A stretch of 64,000 bases of DNA from CAZDKK01 sp964506245 (GCA_964506245.1 CAZDKK010000010.1:1-64000); one strand, 5' to 3'. Shown: positions 26,406 through 35,225, counted from the first letter of the stretch. Notes: generated by a model from the sequence alone, not told the origin. Program-made: numbers and translations.

Positions 26406-27487
26406 GCTCCAAGGGTTCGATCACCGGCATGCCTGATCTGATCGGCGAGCCAGCCCAGCAGACTGACGCGATTGCCGCGGAATTCGACCGTGCCCCGCAC
26501 GCCCGCGACCGGCAGGCGTTCGGGGTTGGGCACCGCCACCGTGACCCAGTAGAGCGACTTGCCCATGACCGTGGAGGCCTGGCCGTCCACCTGGACGACT
26601 TGACCCCCAAGCGCCCGCGGGCTCGTTCCCAGGGGCACGACCAGCGCCGACTGGCCCGGCGCGAGGGTCCCGACCCGAGAGGGCGGCACGGGCGCCACCG
26701 CGAAGAGCGTGTCGAGCGCCGCCACGCGCACCAGCGCCGAATCGCCCTGGAGCGTGACCACCTCGCCCGCGATGGGGCAGCGGATGCGATTGGCGTCCAG
26801 ACGACTGTCGGCATCGGCGATCATCTGGCGCAGGATGTCCCGGTTGGCCTGCGACGCCTCCACGATCTCGGCCTTCTCGCCGACCTCCGCCACGCGCAGG
26901 TTGTTCCGGGCTGCTTCCAGGTCCGCCTCCGCCTGCCGGTAGAGCGCCTCGGCGGCCTCGTACGTCGCCGAGCTCACGAGCCCCTGATTCCACAAGATCT
27001 GGTTGCGCCGGTACTCGGCTGCCAGGTGGTCCCGCTCGGCCTCGGCCGAGGCGACCTCGCTGCGCGCCAGGGCGACAACCTCCGCGCGCTGGCCCGTGCT
27101 CGCGGCTCTCAGGTTCGCCTCCGCCTCTTCGAGCTGGGGACGAAGCTGATCGAGCGTCTGCCGGTTCAGATCTGACTCGAGGCGGGCAACCTCCGCGCCG
27201 GCGGCGAGCTTGGTGCCGGTTGTGAGCCCATCGGTCAGACGGAATCGAACAAGGTCTCCGCGCTTGAAGCGGTAGAGGTCGATCTGCTGGCGGTTGCTGT
27301 CCCGGCGATCCAGAAGGCGAGCCTCGAACGCGTCGGGGCCGGTCTGGAGAAGGACCCACTCCCTCTGCGGAAAGAGCCGGCAGGGGCGATCGAAACGGAT
27401 CCCCAGGTGAACCCAGGTCGAGGCGAAGACGGCCAGGACGATCAGGGCCACCACGCCGGCCATTGACAGGAAGCGCCCGTGCGACAT
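26402..27487 (-). CDS. HlyD-type membrane fusion / periplasmic adaptor protein
   Basis: A 361-residue envelope protein: an N-terminal TM anchor (residues 8-26), a lipoyl-like half near 65-105, a long coiled-coil hairpin at about 105-225 rich in Ala/Glu/Arg (LEEAEANLRAASTGQRAEV..., ADLEAARNNLRVAEV), the returning lipoyl half (RIRCPIAGEVVTLQGD) and beta-barrel domains. No ABC or RND partner lies beside it. It overlaps the VTC gene by 4 bases, an unusual partnership that suggests linkage of polymer synthesis to the envelope. Confidence 0.8.
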   Translation of the reverse strand: MSHGRFLSMAGVVALIVLAVFASTWVHLGIRFDRPCRLFPQREWVLLQTGPDAFEARLLDRRDSNRQQIDLYRFKRGDLVRFRLTDGLTTGTKLAAGAEVARLESDLNRQTLDQLRPQLEEAEANLRAASTGQRAEVVALARSEVASAEAERDHLAAEYRRNQILWNQGLVSSATYEAAEALYRQAEADLEAARNNLRVAEVGEKAEIVEASQANRDILRQMIADADSRLDANRIRCPIAGEVVTLQGDSALVRVAALDTLFAVAPVPPSRVGTLAPGQSALVVPLGTSPRALGGQVVQVDGQASTVMGKSLYWVTVAVPNPERLPVAGVRGTVEFRGNRVSLLGWLADQIRHAGDRTLGA

Positions 27488-27717
27488 CGGCCCCCCCCGC
27501 GAGCATTCGTGATCCGGATTCCGTATAAGTGATTATTTGCCAGGGGGATAAAACAACCCTGGCGGAGGTGCCCGCCCCGGGCGAGCATGTCGCAGGGGCG
27601 AACTCGATCCGTCACGGAATCCAGCCCAGGCGCAAGTAATTCTATCATGAAAGATCGGCCGGCGGCCACCGCCGCGAGGCATTGACGCCCTCGGAGCGGG
27701 CCGCCTAGCATGGCCCC

Positions 27718-28428
27718 ATGCGCTCAGTATCCCGGCCCCGAGCAATCTGTCCCGCGAGCCGCGCCCCGGTGGTGCTCCTGGGCCTCTGGGTCCTGGCGCT
27801 GGACATCGCCGGAGCCCAGCTGCCGCGCATCAGCGCGGGCCTGGGAGGGGGAGTCGGCGGCCTGCGGCGCGAAGAGTCGATCGCCGGCGTGCCGAAGCTG
27901 ACCGAGTCAGCCGGCTGTACGGCCGCGGCCTGGTGGTGCGACTTCGCCTGGGATACGAGCGCGCACTGGATCCTCAACCTGCACTTCCACTCGTTGACCG
28001 TGCCGATCGAGGACCACGGTCGCGTGGGGAGCTTCGACCTCTTGCCGGTGCTCGCGCAGGTCGGCCTGCGCCGCCCGCTGATGCCGGACCGGCTGTGGGG
28101 CTACGCCCTGCTCGGCGCCGGCGTGACCACCACGCGCTTCACGCCGAACGCCAACACTGCTCGCTGGGAAGACGAGGGTGGCGGCGGATTGCGATTCACG
28201 AGGGAGCGGCCGTTCACGCTCGCGGTGAGCGGCGGGCTCGACTACGTCATCGGCCAGAATCTGCTGCTCGAGGTCGGCTTCGGCGCCGTGGCGATGGATA
28301 GCCAGATCGCCTATCGCCGGGTCCGCGGTCCGAACGAAGGGTTCGAGGAGAACCGGGGCGCGGAGGTGTCGGCGAGCCATCTGCTGGGGACCCTCGGGAT
28401 CCGCTGGTGGTGCGACTGGTGGCTTTAG
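27718..28428 (+). CDS. Putative outer-membrane beta-barrel protein
   Basis: A 236-residue exported protein with an N-terminal signal (hydrophobic run around residues 18-32). Strands alternating hydrophobic and polar residues follow, with Gly-rich turns (YALLGAGVTTTRFTP, GLDYVIGQNLLLEVGFGAVAMD), and the protein ends in aromatic residues WCDWWL. This resembles small eight-stranded barrels of the OmpA/OmpW type, but no specific family is recognised. The 3' end overlaps the convergent gene at 28425 by 4 bases. The 230-base gap upstream is AT-richer than its surroundings and probably holds divergent promoters. Confidence 0.6.
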   Translation: MRSVSRPRAICPASRAPVVLLGLWVLALDIAGAQLPRISAGLGGGVGGLRREESIAGVPKLTESAGCTAAAWWCDFAWDTSAHWILNLHFHSLTVPIEDHGRVGSFDLLPVLAQVGLRRPLMPDRLWGYALLGAGVTTTRFTPNANTARWEDEGGGGLRFTRERPFTLAVSGGLDYVIGQNLLLEVGFGAVAMDSQIAYRRVRGPNEGFEENRGAEVSASHLLGTLGIRWWCDWWL

Positions 28429-28958
28429 GGGCCGGGCGGGTCGCCGGCGGGCGAGGTGTCCGGTCCATCCTCGACACGGCGCGTGTGCGGCTGGGGGCGA
28501 GCCGGGCGATCGGGCCGATCGCGACCGGTGAGGCCATCCGGCACAGGCCAGGCCGTCCCTGGGCCGAGGATCCTCGTGGGCGCGTCCGCCGGCGTGCTGG
28601 CGGTGTCCCCGGCGGGTTCCGCCCCGGACGGCCCCCCGGATCCCTGCGCGGGTTGCTCCGGCCGCACCTCGGACAGCAACGGCGGCCCATCCTCACCTGT
28701 CGCGGAATCGACACCCGGCGGCAAAATGCGCAGGAAGGCCTCCCGCAGCTCGACCAGGGTGCGCTGCAGCTCGAGCACCTTCTCCCGCAGGAGGGTATCG
28801 AGCAGGACCATGCGGTTGTGCGGGCTGCCCATCTCCCGCATCAGGCGGGTGATCTCGTCCTGGAGCGGCTGCAGCTCGGGGTGGTCTTGCAGGAAGCGAT
28901 CGCGCGCCTCGACTGCCTTGCGGATCCGGTCGAAGGCCTCCGGGTTCTCGTGGGTCAT
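28425..28958 (-). CDS. Hypothetical protein with helical N-terminus and Pro-rich tail
   Basis: A 177-residue cytoplasmic protein of unknown function. Residues 1-75 look like two or three amphipathic helices (AFDRIRKAVEARDRFLQDHP, LQDEITRLMREMGSPHNRM, LREKVLELQRTLVELREAF). Residues 85-177 are Pro/Gly/Ala-rich and probably disordered. ATG 28958 has GAGGGGCC about 4 nt upstream. No signal peptide or catalytic motif is seen. Confidence 0.5.
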   Translation of the reverse strand: MTHENPEAFDRIRKAVEARDRFLQDHPELQPLQDEITRLMREMGSPHNRMVLLDTLLREKVLELQRTLVELREAFLRILPPGVDSATGEDGPPLLSEVRPEQPAQGSGGPSGAEPAGDTASTPADAPTRILGPGTAWPVPDGLTGRDRPDRPARPQPHTRRVEDGPDTSPAGDPPGP

Positions 28959-29054
28959 GGCCCCTCGCTTGCCTGCCTGCTCCTGAGATGGCGGCTGCCA
29001 GCCTCCTGGGATTCTATCGGCATCTGCCCGGCCCCCCGGCACCCATTCCTGCCC

Positions 29055-29216
29055 CCCTGGTTGTGGTGCGAAGATTGGTGAAGATCGAGCCGCAGGCATG
29101 GGCGCCGCAAGCAGGTAGGGGTGACGGAATCCGCCGCGGCAATCGCCCGCCCCTAAGGCCGAATCGGCCAGTCAGATCGAGCTGCATATTCACCAATCCT
29201 CGCACCACAACCAGGG
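29055..29216. repeat. 162-bp element bounded by 28-bp inverted repeats
   Basis: The arm at 29055-29082 (begins CCCTGGTTGTGGTGCGA) matches the reverse complement of 29189-29216 at 27 of 28 positions. The 106-bp interior has no coding potential I recognise. It sits in the 331-base gap between the hypothetical gene (start 28958) and nfo (29290), with no other clear signal there. It could be a miniature transposable element or a large hairpin in the nfo leader. No target-site duplication was identified. Confidence 0.75.
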
Positions 29217-29289
29217 TGATAGGATCGGGCCGGTCGGGGGACCTGGGCCGCGGCCCAAGGCGCTTCCCCGGAGGTGGCGGTACCCATCC

Positions 29290-30210
29290 ATGCCCATCCA
29301 ACCCCCAGAATCCGCGCCCCGCCTGCTGCTGGGTGCGCACCTGTCGATCGCGGGCGGCCTGCACATGGCCCTCACGCGCGCGGTCGAGCTGCGCTGCACG
29401 GCCGTGCAGCTCTTCACCCAGTCGGCGCGGCAGTGGGCCGGTCGCGGCCTGCAGCCCGACGAAATCCGGGCGTTCCGGGAGGAGCACGTGCGCACGGGAT
29501 CGATCAGCCTCGTGGCCCACGCGGGGTACCTGCTCAACCTCGCCAGCGCGGAGCGGAACCTGCGCGAGCGCTCGATCCGCGCCCTGATCGACGAGCTGGA
29601 GCGGTGCGAGGCGCTGGGCATCCCGAGCCTGGTGCTCCACCCAGGGGCGCACGTGGGGGGCGGCGAGGCGCGGGGCATCGCGCGGGTAGCGGGGGCGCGG
29701 CGGCGCGCGCCCGCCGCGACGCGCGGCCTGAGCGTGAGGACGGTTCTGGAGACCACGGCCGGGCAGGGATCGGCGCTCGGTCACTCCTTCGCGCAGCTCG
29801 CGGCCATCCTGGGCGGCGCCGGCGACGGGGACCGCCTGGGGTTCTGCTTCGACACCGCGCACGGATTCGCTGCCGGCTACGACTTCACGACGCCTCGAGG
29901 GTACGCCGCGTTGTGGGATGAGGTCGATCGCTCCATCGGGATCGCCCGGTTGGCGGCGATTCACCTCAACGATGCGCAGCGCGAGGCCGGCTCCCGTGTC
30001 GATCGCCACGCGCACATCGGACAGGGGCGGATTGGGCGGCGCGCGTTCGGGTGGATCTTGCGCGACCCGCGCTTCGCCGCGGTGCCCAAGATCATCGAGA
30101 CGCCGAAGGAAGGCGACATGGACCGCAAGAACCTGCGGCTGCTGCGCCGGCTCGCGACGCAGAGGCCGGGGGCCGGCCGCGAGGGGGACAGGTGCGGGAC
30201 TGGACGCTGA
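29290..30210 (+). CDS. nfo: Endonuclease IV, AP endonuclease
   Basis: A 306-residue TIM-barrel DNA repair enzyme that cuts 5' to abasic sites using three zinc ions. Metal-ligand segments are visible: LLGAHLSIAGGL (His), LVAHAGYLLNLA (His), LVLHPGAHVGGG (His), VLETTAGQGSALG (Glu), FCFDTAHGFAAGYDF (Asp, His), IHLNDAQREAGSRVDRHAHIGQGRIG (His, Asp, His) and IIETPK (Glu). All nine usual ligands appear to be present. GGAGGTGG upstream has long spacing to the ATG. A Nudix gene begins 2 bases after its stop. Confidence 0.93.
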   Translation: MPIQPPESAPRLLLGAHLSIAGGLHMALTRAVELRCTAVQLFTQSARQWAGRGLQPDEIRAFREEHVRTGSISLVAHAGYLLNLASAERNLRERSIRALIDELERCEALGIPSLVLHPGAHVGGGEARGIARVAGARRRAPAATRGLSVRTVLETTAGQGSALGHSFAQLAAILGGAGDGDRLGFCFDTAHGFAAGYDFTTPRGYAALWDEVDRSIGIARLAAIHLNDAQREAGSRVDRHAHIGQGRIGRRAFGWILRDPRFAAVPKIIETPKEGDMDRKNLRLLRRLATQRPGAGREGDRCGTGR

Positions 30211-30212
30211 CA

Positions 30213-30836
30213 ATGCTGCGCGTACACCTGACGGCTGCACTGGCGGGGTCCTTGCCGGGGGCATCGGCGCAGGCCCGTCTGGCGCCCGTCCCACGCCCTG
30301 GCTGGAACCCGCACGACCCACCGCCGCCGGGCCGTCCCGCGGCGGTGCTTGCGCTCTGGTACGCGCTCGCGGATGGGAGCGGTGCGGAGCAACCTGCGCT
30401 CTTGTACACGGTGCGCACGGAGTCGGTCGAGGCACATCGCGGCCAGGTGTCGTTCCCCGGCGGAGGTCTGGAGGAAGGCGAGAGCCCCGAGGAGGCTGCG
30501 CTGCGCGAAGCCCGCGAGGAGGCGGACGTGTCGCCCGCGGATGTACAACTGCTCGGCCGACTCACCCCGCTGTGGATCCCCGCCACCGGCTATCTGGTCA
30601 CCCCCGTCGTCGGCGCGACTTCGCACCGGCCCGCCTTCCGTCGCAATCCCCGCGAGGTCGAGCGGATTCTCGAGGTGCCGCTCGCGGATCTGCTGCGACC
30701 CGGGGCGGTTCTCACCGAGGACTGCGCCCATGAGGGTCGTTGGACACGCGTGCGCTACTTCGACATCGCCGGAACGCGCCTCTGGGGGGCGACAGCGATG
30801 ATCACCTCCGAGCTGCTGGCGCTGCTGGGTTGGTGA
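30213..30836 (+). CDS. Nudix hydrolase, CoA pyrophosphatase type
   Basis: A 207-residue hydrolase of nucleoside diphosphate linkages, most like the CoA-specific NUDT7/NudL group because of the preceding element AHRGQVSFPGGGLEEGE. The Nudix box continues SPEEAALREAREEADV, where the usual final Gly is Asp; the catalytic REAREE core is intact. It starts 2 bases beyond the nfo stop, so it is probably co-transcribed with nfo. Confidence 0.87.
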   Translation: MLRVHLTAALAGSLPGASAQARLAPVPRPGWNPHDPPPPGRPAAVLALWYALADGSGAEQPALLYTVRTESVEAHRGQVSFPGGGLEEGESPEEAALREAREEADVSPADVQLLGRLTPLWIPATGYLVTPVVGATSHRPAFRRNPREVERILEVPLADLLRPGAVLTEDCAHEGRWTRVRYFDIAGTRLWGATAMITSELLALLGW

Positions 30837-30869
30837 CGCGCGATCGCGCCTGTCCCGCCCTGCCCGGGG

Positions 30870-32123
30870 TCAGACTGGCGCCGCGAGACCTGCCAGGCGA
30901 ATCAGCCCCTCCCCATGGAGCTGCTCGATCAGGGAGAAGTAGTCCGCCGGCGTGACCGCCTGAAGGCGCGGGGAGGCGTGACGGCGATTCCACCGGCGGA
31001 TCTGTGCACCCAGCCGGCGCCAGTCTTCCGCCCGTTCGAGGCACAGTGGCAGGCAGGCGAGGGTCTGCTGCCGGCCGGGGAGGCGCGGATCGGGCGCGGC
31101 TGCTTGCGAGCCGGGCGGGAGCGACATGAGGAGCCCCGTGAGCGGATCGTCCGGCCGCGGCGTCTCGACGGGCACAGCGCCGCGGAGCGCCCGGTCACAC
31201 ACGGCGTAGGCCAAGGCCTCTCGATGTCGGTCCAGCAGTGGGCCCCGGATCCAATGACGGGCGCAGAGGAAGAGGTAGTTGCCCAGCGAATCCGCAGCCC
31301 ATTCGGGACGACCGGCGTGACCCGGACCGCAGGATGGCAAGCCCGCGTGGGGGAGCTGCAACACCGCGAGCAGCTCGGGTCCCGGGCGGTGGGGCGCGTC
31401 GTTGCCCAGTACGAGGCCCACCTGCGCAGGAAACGTCAGCTGCAGATCTCGCAGCGCAGCAGCTTGCGCGCCGGCCGTCCACAGCAGCTCGAGACGCCCC
31501 TGGCCCGCCAGGTCGCGCGCCAGGCCCGCGAGACCGCTCGCGGGCAGCGTATCGGCCCACTCCCCCGAGATCGCGAGGCGCAAGGTCGGATCGTGCGCCG
31601 CCGCGCGGAGGGCAGCCGCCACCGCGTCCTCGGCGGCGCCGGGCTCCTCGGCCAGCGCGCGGGGGAGGACCAGCGGCAGGAGCTTGAGCATGCTCGCATC
31701 CCACCGGAGGGGAGGCAGCGCAAGCGTGCCGCTCAGCGGCCGATCAGAGAGGGGCTCGGTCTCCAGCAGGAGGTCGGCTTGTACATGACCGTGGGAAGAG
31801 ATCAGACGTGCTGTGAAAGTCATCGGCCAGCGAACCGCCTGCTCGGAGACGTCGCGGTCACCCGGGCCGCTTGCGCGGTCGGTCTCGGTCGTCCGACGGT
31901 CATCTCGCCACACGTGGAAGAACTCCTCGCGACGGCGACCGTCGGTCACGCTCAGGCGAGCGTTGCCGGCGAAGTCCGGCGGCGGGACCAGAAAGAAGAC
32001 GCGCGCGATCTCGCGCCGTCGCCGGCGCAGCACCGTCGACGGTCGGATCAGCCAGGGGCCGAGATGGAACTCGGGCCAGCCGTCCACACCGGCCGTCGCG
32101 GTCAGCAGCGGCGAGGAGGCCAT
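30870..32123 (-). CDS. Hypothetical protein, possible carbohydrate-related
   Basis: A 417-residue protein with no signal peptide and no family I can name with confidence. A central stretch (LRLAISGEWADTLPASGLAG, then LARDLAGQGRLELLWT) has a spacing reminiscent of GH57/GH38-type catalytic domains, and the C-terminal PADYFSLIEQLHGEGLIRLA is also compatible. The similarity is weak and no catalytic residue is assigned. It begins only 5 bases after the stop of the TIM-barrel gene upstream, so the two probably form an operon. Confidence 0.5.
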   Translation of the reverse strand: MASSPLLTATAGVDGWPEFHLGPWLIRPSTVLRRRRREIARVFFLVPPPDFAGNARLSVTDGRRREEFFHVWRDDRRTTETDRASGPGDRDVSEQAVRWPMTFTARLISSHGHVQADLLLETEPLSDRPLSGTLALPPLRWDASMLKLLPLVLPRALAEEPGAAEDAVAAALRAAAHDPTLRLAISGEWADTLPASGLAGLARDLAGQGRLELLWTAGAQAAALRDLQLTFPAQVGLVLGNDAPHRPGPELLAVLQLPHAGLPSCGPGHAGRPEWAADSLGNYLFLCARHWIRGPLLDRHREALAYAVCDRALRGAVPVETPRPDDPLTGLLMSLPPGSQAAAPDPRLPGRQQTLACLPLCLERAEDWRRLGAQIRRWNRRHASPRLQAVTPADYFSLIEQLHGEGLIRLAGLAAPV

Positions 32124-32128
32124 CGCCC

Positions 32129-33106
32129 TCAACCCCGGGCGGCGCGCACGGCGCGCACGAGGCCACGCCAGACGCGCTGCGGGTTCTCGCACGCCAGATC
32201 GCTCATGTGGGCGCAGGCCTCGAAGCCCCAGATGGCGACGGCGTCGGGCGCGTGGGTGAGCAGATGGCGGGTTCCCTCCAAGAGGTCGCGTTCGGCCGAG
32301 GCCGGGATGCGGAAGGCCTGCAGCCACAGCATCACCGGCACGCCCACCGCGCGCGCGGCCTCGCGGGCAGCGCGCGCGTTCAGATCGATGAAGGTGTTGC
32401 GCGCGGCGACACCCTCCATGTGGAACGCGTGCCAGTAAGGGTCGGTGCCGAACTCGGTGACGCCCGGGATCGCCGCCACGGTGGCCCAGTCTTGCTCGAC
32501 CTCGAGCGGGATGCCTTGGGGCAGCAGGCAGATCGAGGAGCCGAGCCCGCAGTCGGTGGCCATGCGGACCACGTCGGTCAATAGCTCGTTGATCGCGGCC
32601 GCGCGGAAGCGCCGCAGCTCCTCACGGGTGGGCTGGTCACCCGTGCGGGCGCGGCAATAGTCGCAGGCGCAGGGCTCGGCATTGGGGTTGCGCGGCCCCG
32701 GGTGCACCCAGTGGGGCTCGTCCCAGAAGATCGCGTCGGCACCGGTGCGCGCCGCGGCCTCGACCCACTCGCGCATGCGCTCGCGCAGCCGCGGGTGGTT
32801 CAGGCAGGCGCCTGCCAGCGGCCGGCCCGAGGGCCCGCGCTGCATCAGGTCGGGGTCCTCGAGGATCCACTCGGAGAAGGCCTCGCCCCCGAAGACGCCG
32901 GCCACGCCCCACGGATCGAGCTGGACCTCGAGACCCTCGTCTTTCGAGATCGCGACGATGTCGCGCAGCGTGTCGCGGCTGTAGAAGAAGTCGTTCTCGC
33001 AGAAGGTGTGAATGACGCGGTCGAAGCCCTGCCGGCGCAGCCGGCGCATGTCACTGCGGACGTGGCGGGGGATGCGACAGCCGAAGTAGCTGGTTGCCAG
33101 TTTCAT
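32129..33106 (-). CDS. Putative glycoside-hydrolase-like TIM-barrel protein
   Basis: A 325-residue soluble protein. Alternating strand/helix segments are consistent with a TIM barrel: DRVIHTFCENDFFYS, LEVQLDPWGVAGVFGG, ADAIFWDEPHWVHPG, VMLWLQAFRIPA and AVAIWGFEACAHMS. The WDEPHW segment and a CxCxYC cluster (PCACDYCRARTG) resemble putative glycosidases of the 'hypothetical glycosyl hydrolase' type. Asp/Glu in WDEP would be the catalytic candidate. ATG 33106 is preceded by GAGGGAG. Confidence 0.6.
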   Translation of the reverse strand: MKLATSYFGCRIPRHVRSDMRRLRRQGFDRVIHTFCENDFFYSRDTLRDIVAISKDEGLEVQLDPWGVAGVFGGEAFSEWILEDPDLMQRGPSGRPLAGACLNHPRLRERMREWVEAAARTGADAIFWDEPHWVHPGPRNPNAEPCACDYCRARTGDQPTREELRRFRAAAINELLTDVVRMATDCGLGSSICLLPQGIPLEVEQDWATVAAIPGVTEFGTDPYWHAFHMEGVAARNTFIDLNARAAREAARAVGVPVMLWLQAFRIPASAERDLLEGTRHLLTHAPDAVAIWGFEACAHMSDLACENPQRVWRGLVRAVRAARG

Positions 33107-33138
33107 GCTGCTCCCTCGTGTGGAGTCCACCGCGCGGG

Positions 33139-33987
33139 TCAGTAGCGCGGGTGACCCGGTGGGATGGTGAAGATGTCGGTCCGATCCTCGGAGACGGGTC
33201 CCTGGCCGAGGATCGTCCATTGGCGAATCCGCTCGAAGCCGCACTTCTCGTACAGGTCGCCGTGCACGAACGGCGCATCCAGACTGCCCTGGGCGGTGAT
33301 GAAGCTCGCGCGGTCCCTCAGGCGCCGGATGCACTCACGGGTGAGGATCGATCCGAATCCGCGGTGCCGCAGGCGCGGCAGGACCTCGATCCAGTCGATG
33401 AAGCCCTCGCGCAGCTCGCTGCAATAGCCAACGATTGCGAAGCCGACCGGCTGGGACGAGTTCGTCTCGACCAGGAAGAACCACTGCCGCGGGTCGTGAT
33501 AGGGCGCCTCGGCCATGCGGCGGAGCTTCTCCGGCGTCATGAGCTGGTGCAGGCTCGGATAGGCCGCGTTCATGAGGCGGCTGGCGGCCTCGAGGTCGCG
33601 TTCAGGGTCGAAGTTGCTGATGGCGTAGCCCGGGGGGATGCTCCCGTCGGCTGCTTCGGGCGTCGGCAGATTGGCGCGGAAGTAGCGCCCGAGCACGGGG
33701 AGTCCCAGCATCTCGCTCCAGCTCTTGCGCCCCGTCTCCAGCACCGGCACGAAGGTGAGTCGACCCATGCGGTGTTGGGCCTGAGCGATGAGATTGCGCA
33801 GGGAGAGTGCCCGCCCGGCCAGGGACCAGGTGAACTCGATCGAATCATTGGCAAAAGAAAGCACGGCGCTCAGGCGTTGTCCGTCGGTGGAGACCAGGTG
33901 CTGGCATGCCTCCAGCTTCGCGCGCACCTTGCATAGCGGGGCGTACAAGGCGGCGTGGGGGCCCTGCTCGTAGAGCGCTTTGATCAA
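33139..33987 (-). CDS. GNAT-family N-acetyltransferase
   Basis: A 282-residue protein whose C-terminal half (residues 120-270) is a GNAT fold: ISNFDPERDLEAASRLMNAA, FFLVETNSSQPVGFAIVGY, then the acetyl-CoA loop VLPRLRHRGFGSILTRECIRRL and LYEKCGFERI. The substrate is unknown. The N-terminal 110 residues are not recognised. The only in-frame starts near the 5' end are TTG (33987) and further inside; GGAGGGG lies 18 nt before the TTG, so the true start is uncertain. Confidence 0.75.
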   Translation of the reverse strand: MIKALYEQGPHAALYAPLCKVRAKLEACQHLVSTDGQRLSAVLSFANDSIEFTWSLAGRALSLRNLIAQAQHRMGRLTFVPVLETGRKSWSEMLGLPVLGRYFRANLPTPEAADGSIPPGYAISNFDPERDLEAASRLMNAAYPSLHQLMTPEKLRRMAEAPYHDPRQWFFLVETNSSQPVGFAIVGYCSELREGFIDWIEVLPRLRHRGFGSILTRECIRRLRDRASFITAQGSLDAPFVHGDLYEKCGFERIRQWTILGQGPVSEDRTDIFTIPPGHPRY

Positions 33988-34236
33988 CTCGATGTTCGTG
34001 GTCGCCCCTCCGGCGCACCGGCCGCATGATCCGGAAGACCGCCCGGGTTCGGGCGCGCCCTGATGCAGCGGCGCCCGTCTGTGAGACCGCAGGATAGAGG
34101 ACCGCGCCGGCCGGCGGCAAGTCGGGTCAGGTCGGGTCCCATGCCTCGGCCGAACGCCGCCAGCCGCGCGTGCGCCTCGACTCGCGTGTCCGCCGCCGGC
34201 GCCTCCACCCGCGCCTGCCGCGGCGGGCGCCGATGG

Positions 34237-34479
34237 CTACCCGTCCGCCGCGCGGACCTCGAGCGCGGCCGAAACGGCACCGGATTCGTCCAGCACCTCG
34301 ACGAGATCACCGGGCTGCACGCGGTGTCCCCGGCGCTCTTCTCCCGTGCCGTTCACGCGCACGCGCCCCGTCCGGATCAGCACCTTGGCTTCGCCACCGG
34401 TCGAGACGATGCCGGCGAATTTGAGGAACGCGTCCAGATGGATGTCGGTTGTGCGAATGGCGACCGGGGTCGGATCCAT
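34237..34479 (-). CDS. Small S4-domain RNA-binding protein (YaaA/YlxH-like)
   Basis: An 80-residue cytoplasmic protein consisting of a single S4 domain: LDAFLKFAGIVSTGGEAKVL, IRTGRVRVNGTGEERRGHRV, QPGDLVEV. Such stand-alone S4 proteins bind structured RNA and are linked to ribosome or translation functions. GGAGG lies 8 nt upstream of ATG 34479. The frame upstream of this ATG has no family similarity. Confidence 0.85.
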   Translation of the reverse strand: MDPTPVAIRTTDIHLDAFLKFAGIVSTGGEAKVLIRTGRVRVNGTGEERRGHRVQPGDLVEVLDESGAVSAALEVRAADG

Positions 34480-34664
34480 CCTTGCGCCCTCCTGATCCCG
34501 CCCATCACCGCCCAGGGGGGGACGACGATGGGCGGATCCTACCGGCCGGGCCGGAGGTTCACAACCCGACAGGCCGGGGCGCGGGGATCTCGTTTTACCC
34601 TCACCCGGCCGGGTGGTACCCTCGAGATCGGTTGACCCCCGACGGTCGAGGGGAGGATCAGGCC

Positions 34665-35096
34665 GTGCCGAAAGTGCTGCCTTCCAGGGAGAAAGGGCAC
34701 CTGGCCGTCGCGGCCGTGCGCGTGCTCCATCACCTGCACGCCAGCCCACCCCCCGCGGCGCAGATCGCCGAGCTGCTCGCTTGGGGCGACGAGGAGACTC
34801 ACTTCGTCCTGCGCGGCCTGGTGGACGCCGGCATCCTCCGCGAGCATCAGACCCCCTTCGAGCCGCACTACGAGCTGATCGATCACCACCTCGTCGAGTC
34901 GCTCCAGCCCGAGGCGGAGAAGGAAGTGCTCGGCGAGGAGGTCGAGGACTTCAAGCGGCGGGCGAAGTCCCGCCAGGAGCGGCTCGAGAGCATGTTCCGC
35001 TCCGGCGAGCAGGAGCAAAAAAAGAAGGCCAAGCAGTCCTCGCTCGAGCAGCAGTTCGCGGACTTCAAGAAGAAGAAGCCCCGTCCGCTGTCCTGA
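34665..35096 (+). CDS. Hypothetical winged-helix-like protein
   Basis: A 143-residue cytoplasmic protein. Residues 10-70 (HLAVAAVRVLHHLHASPPPA, QIAELLAWGDEETHFVLRGL, DAGILREHQTP) read like a winged-helix DNA-binding domain. The C-terminal 60 residues are a charged, Lys/Glu/Gln-rich helix with possible coiled-coil character. GAGGGGAGG precedes the GTG at 34665. It is divergent from the S4 gene, with a 185-base shared upstream region. Confidence 0.6.
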   Translation: MPKVLPSREKGHLAVAAVRVLHHLHASPPPAAQIAELLAWGDEETHFVLRGLVDAGILREHQTPFEPHYELIDHHLVESLQPEAEKEVLGEEVEDFKRRAKSRQERLESMFRSGEQEQKKKAKQSSLEQQFADFKKKKPRPLS

Positions 35097-35104
35097 TCCT
35101 CCCG

Positions 35105-35164
35105 GCGGGCATGCCCGCGCCCGGGGCTGGGGCGGGAGCCCTCCCGTAGCGCAATAGTATTGCG
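35105..35164. repeat. Two palindromes downstream of 35096
   Basis: GCGGGCATGCCCGC (35105-35118) is a perfect 14-bp palindrome and may end transcription of the preceding gene. CGCAATAGTATTGCG (35150-35164) is a perfect 7+1+7 inverted repeat with an AT centre, 62 bases before the candidate -35 of the first Omp28-like gene. It looks like an operator for a dimeric regulator. Confidence 0.6.
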
Positions 35165-35225
35165 GTACGACCACCTAACCCGAAGCAAATCAATGAAATA
35201 GGCTATCGCCCACGCTTCAAAGCGC

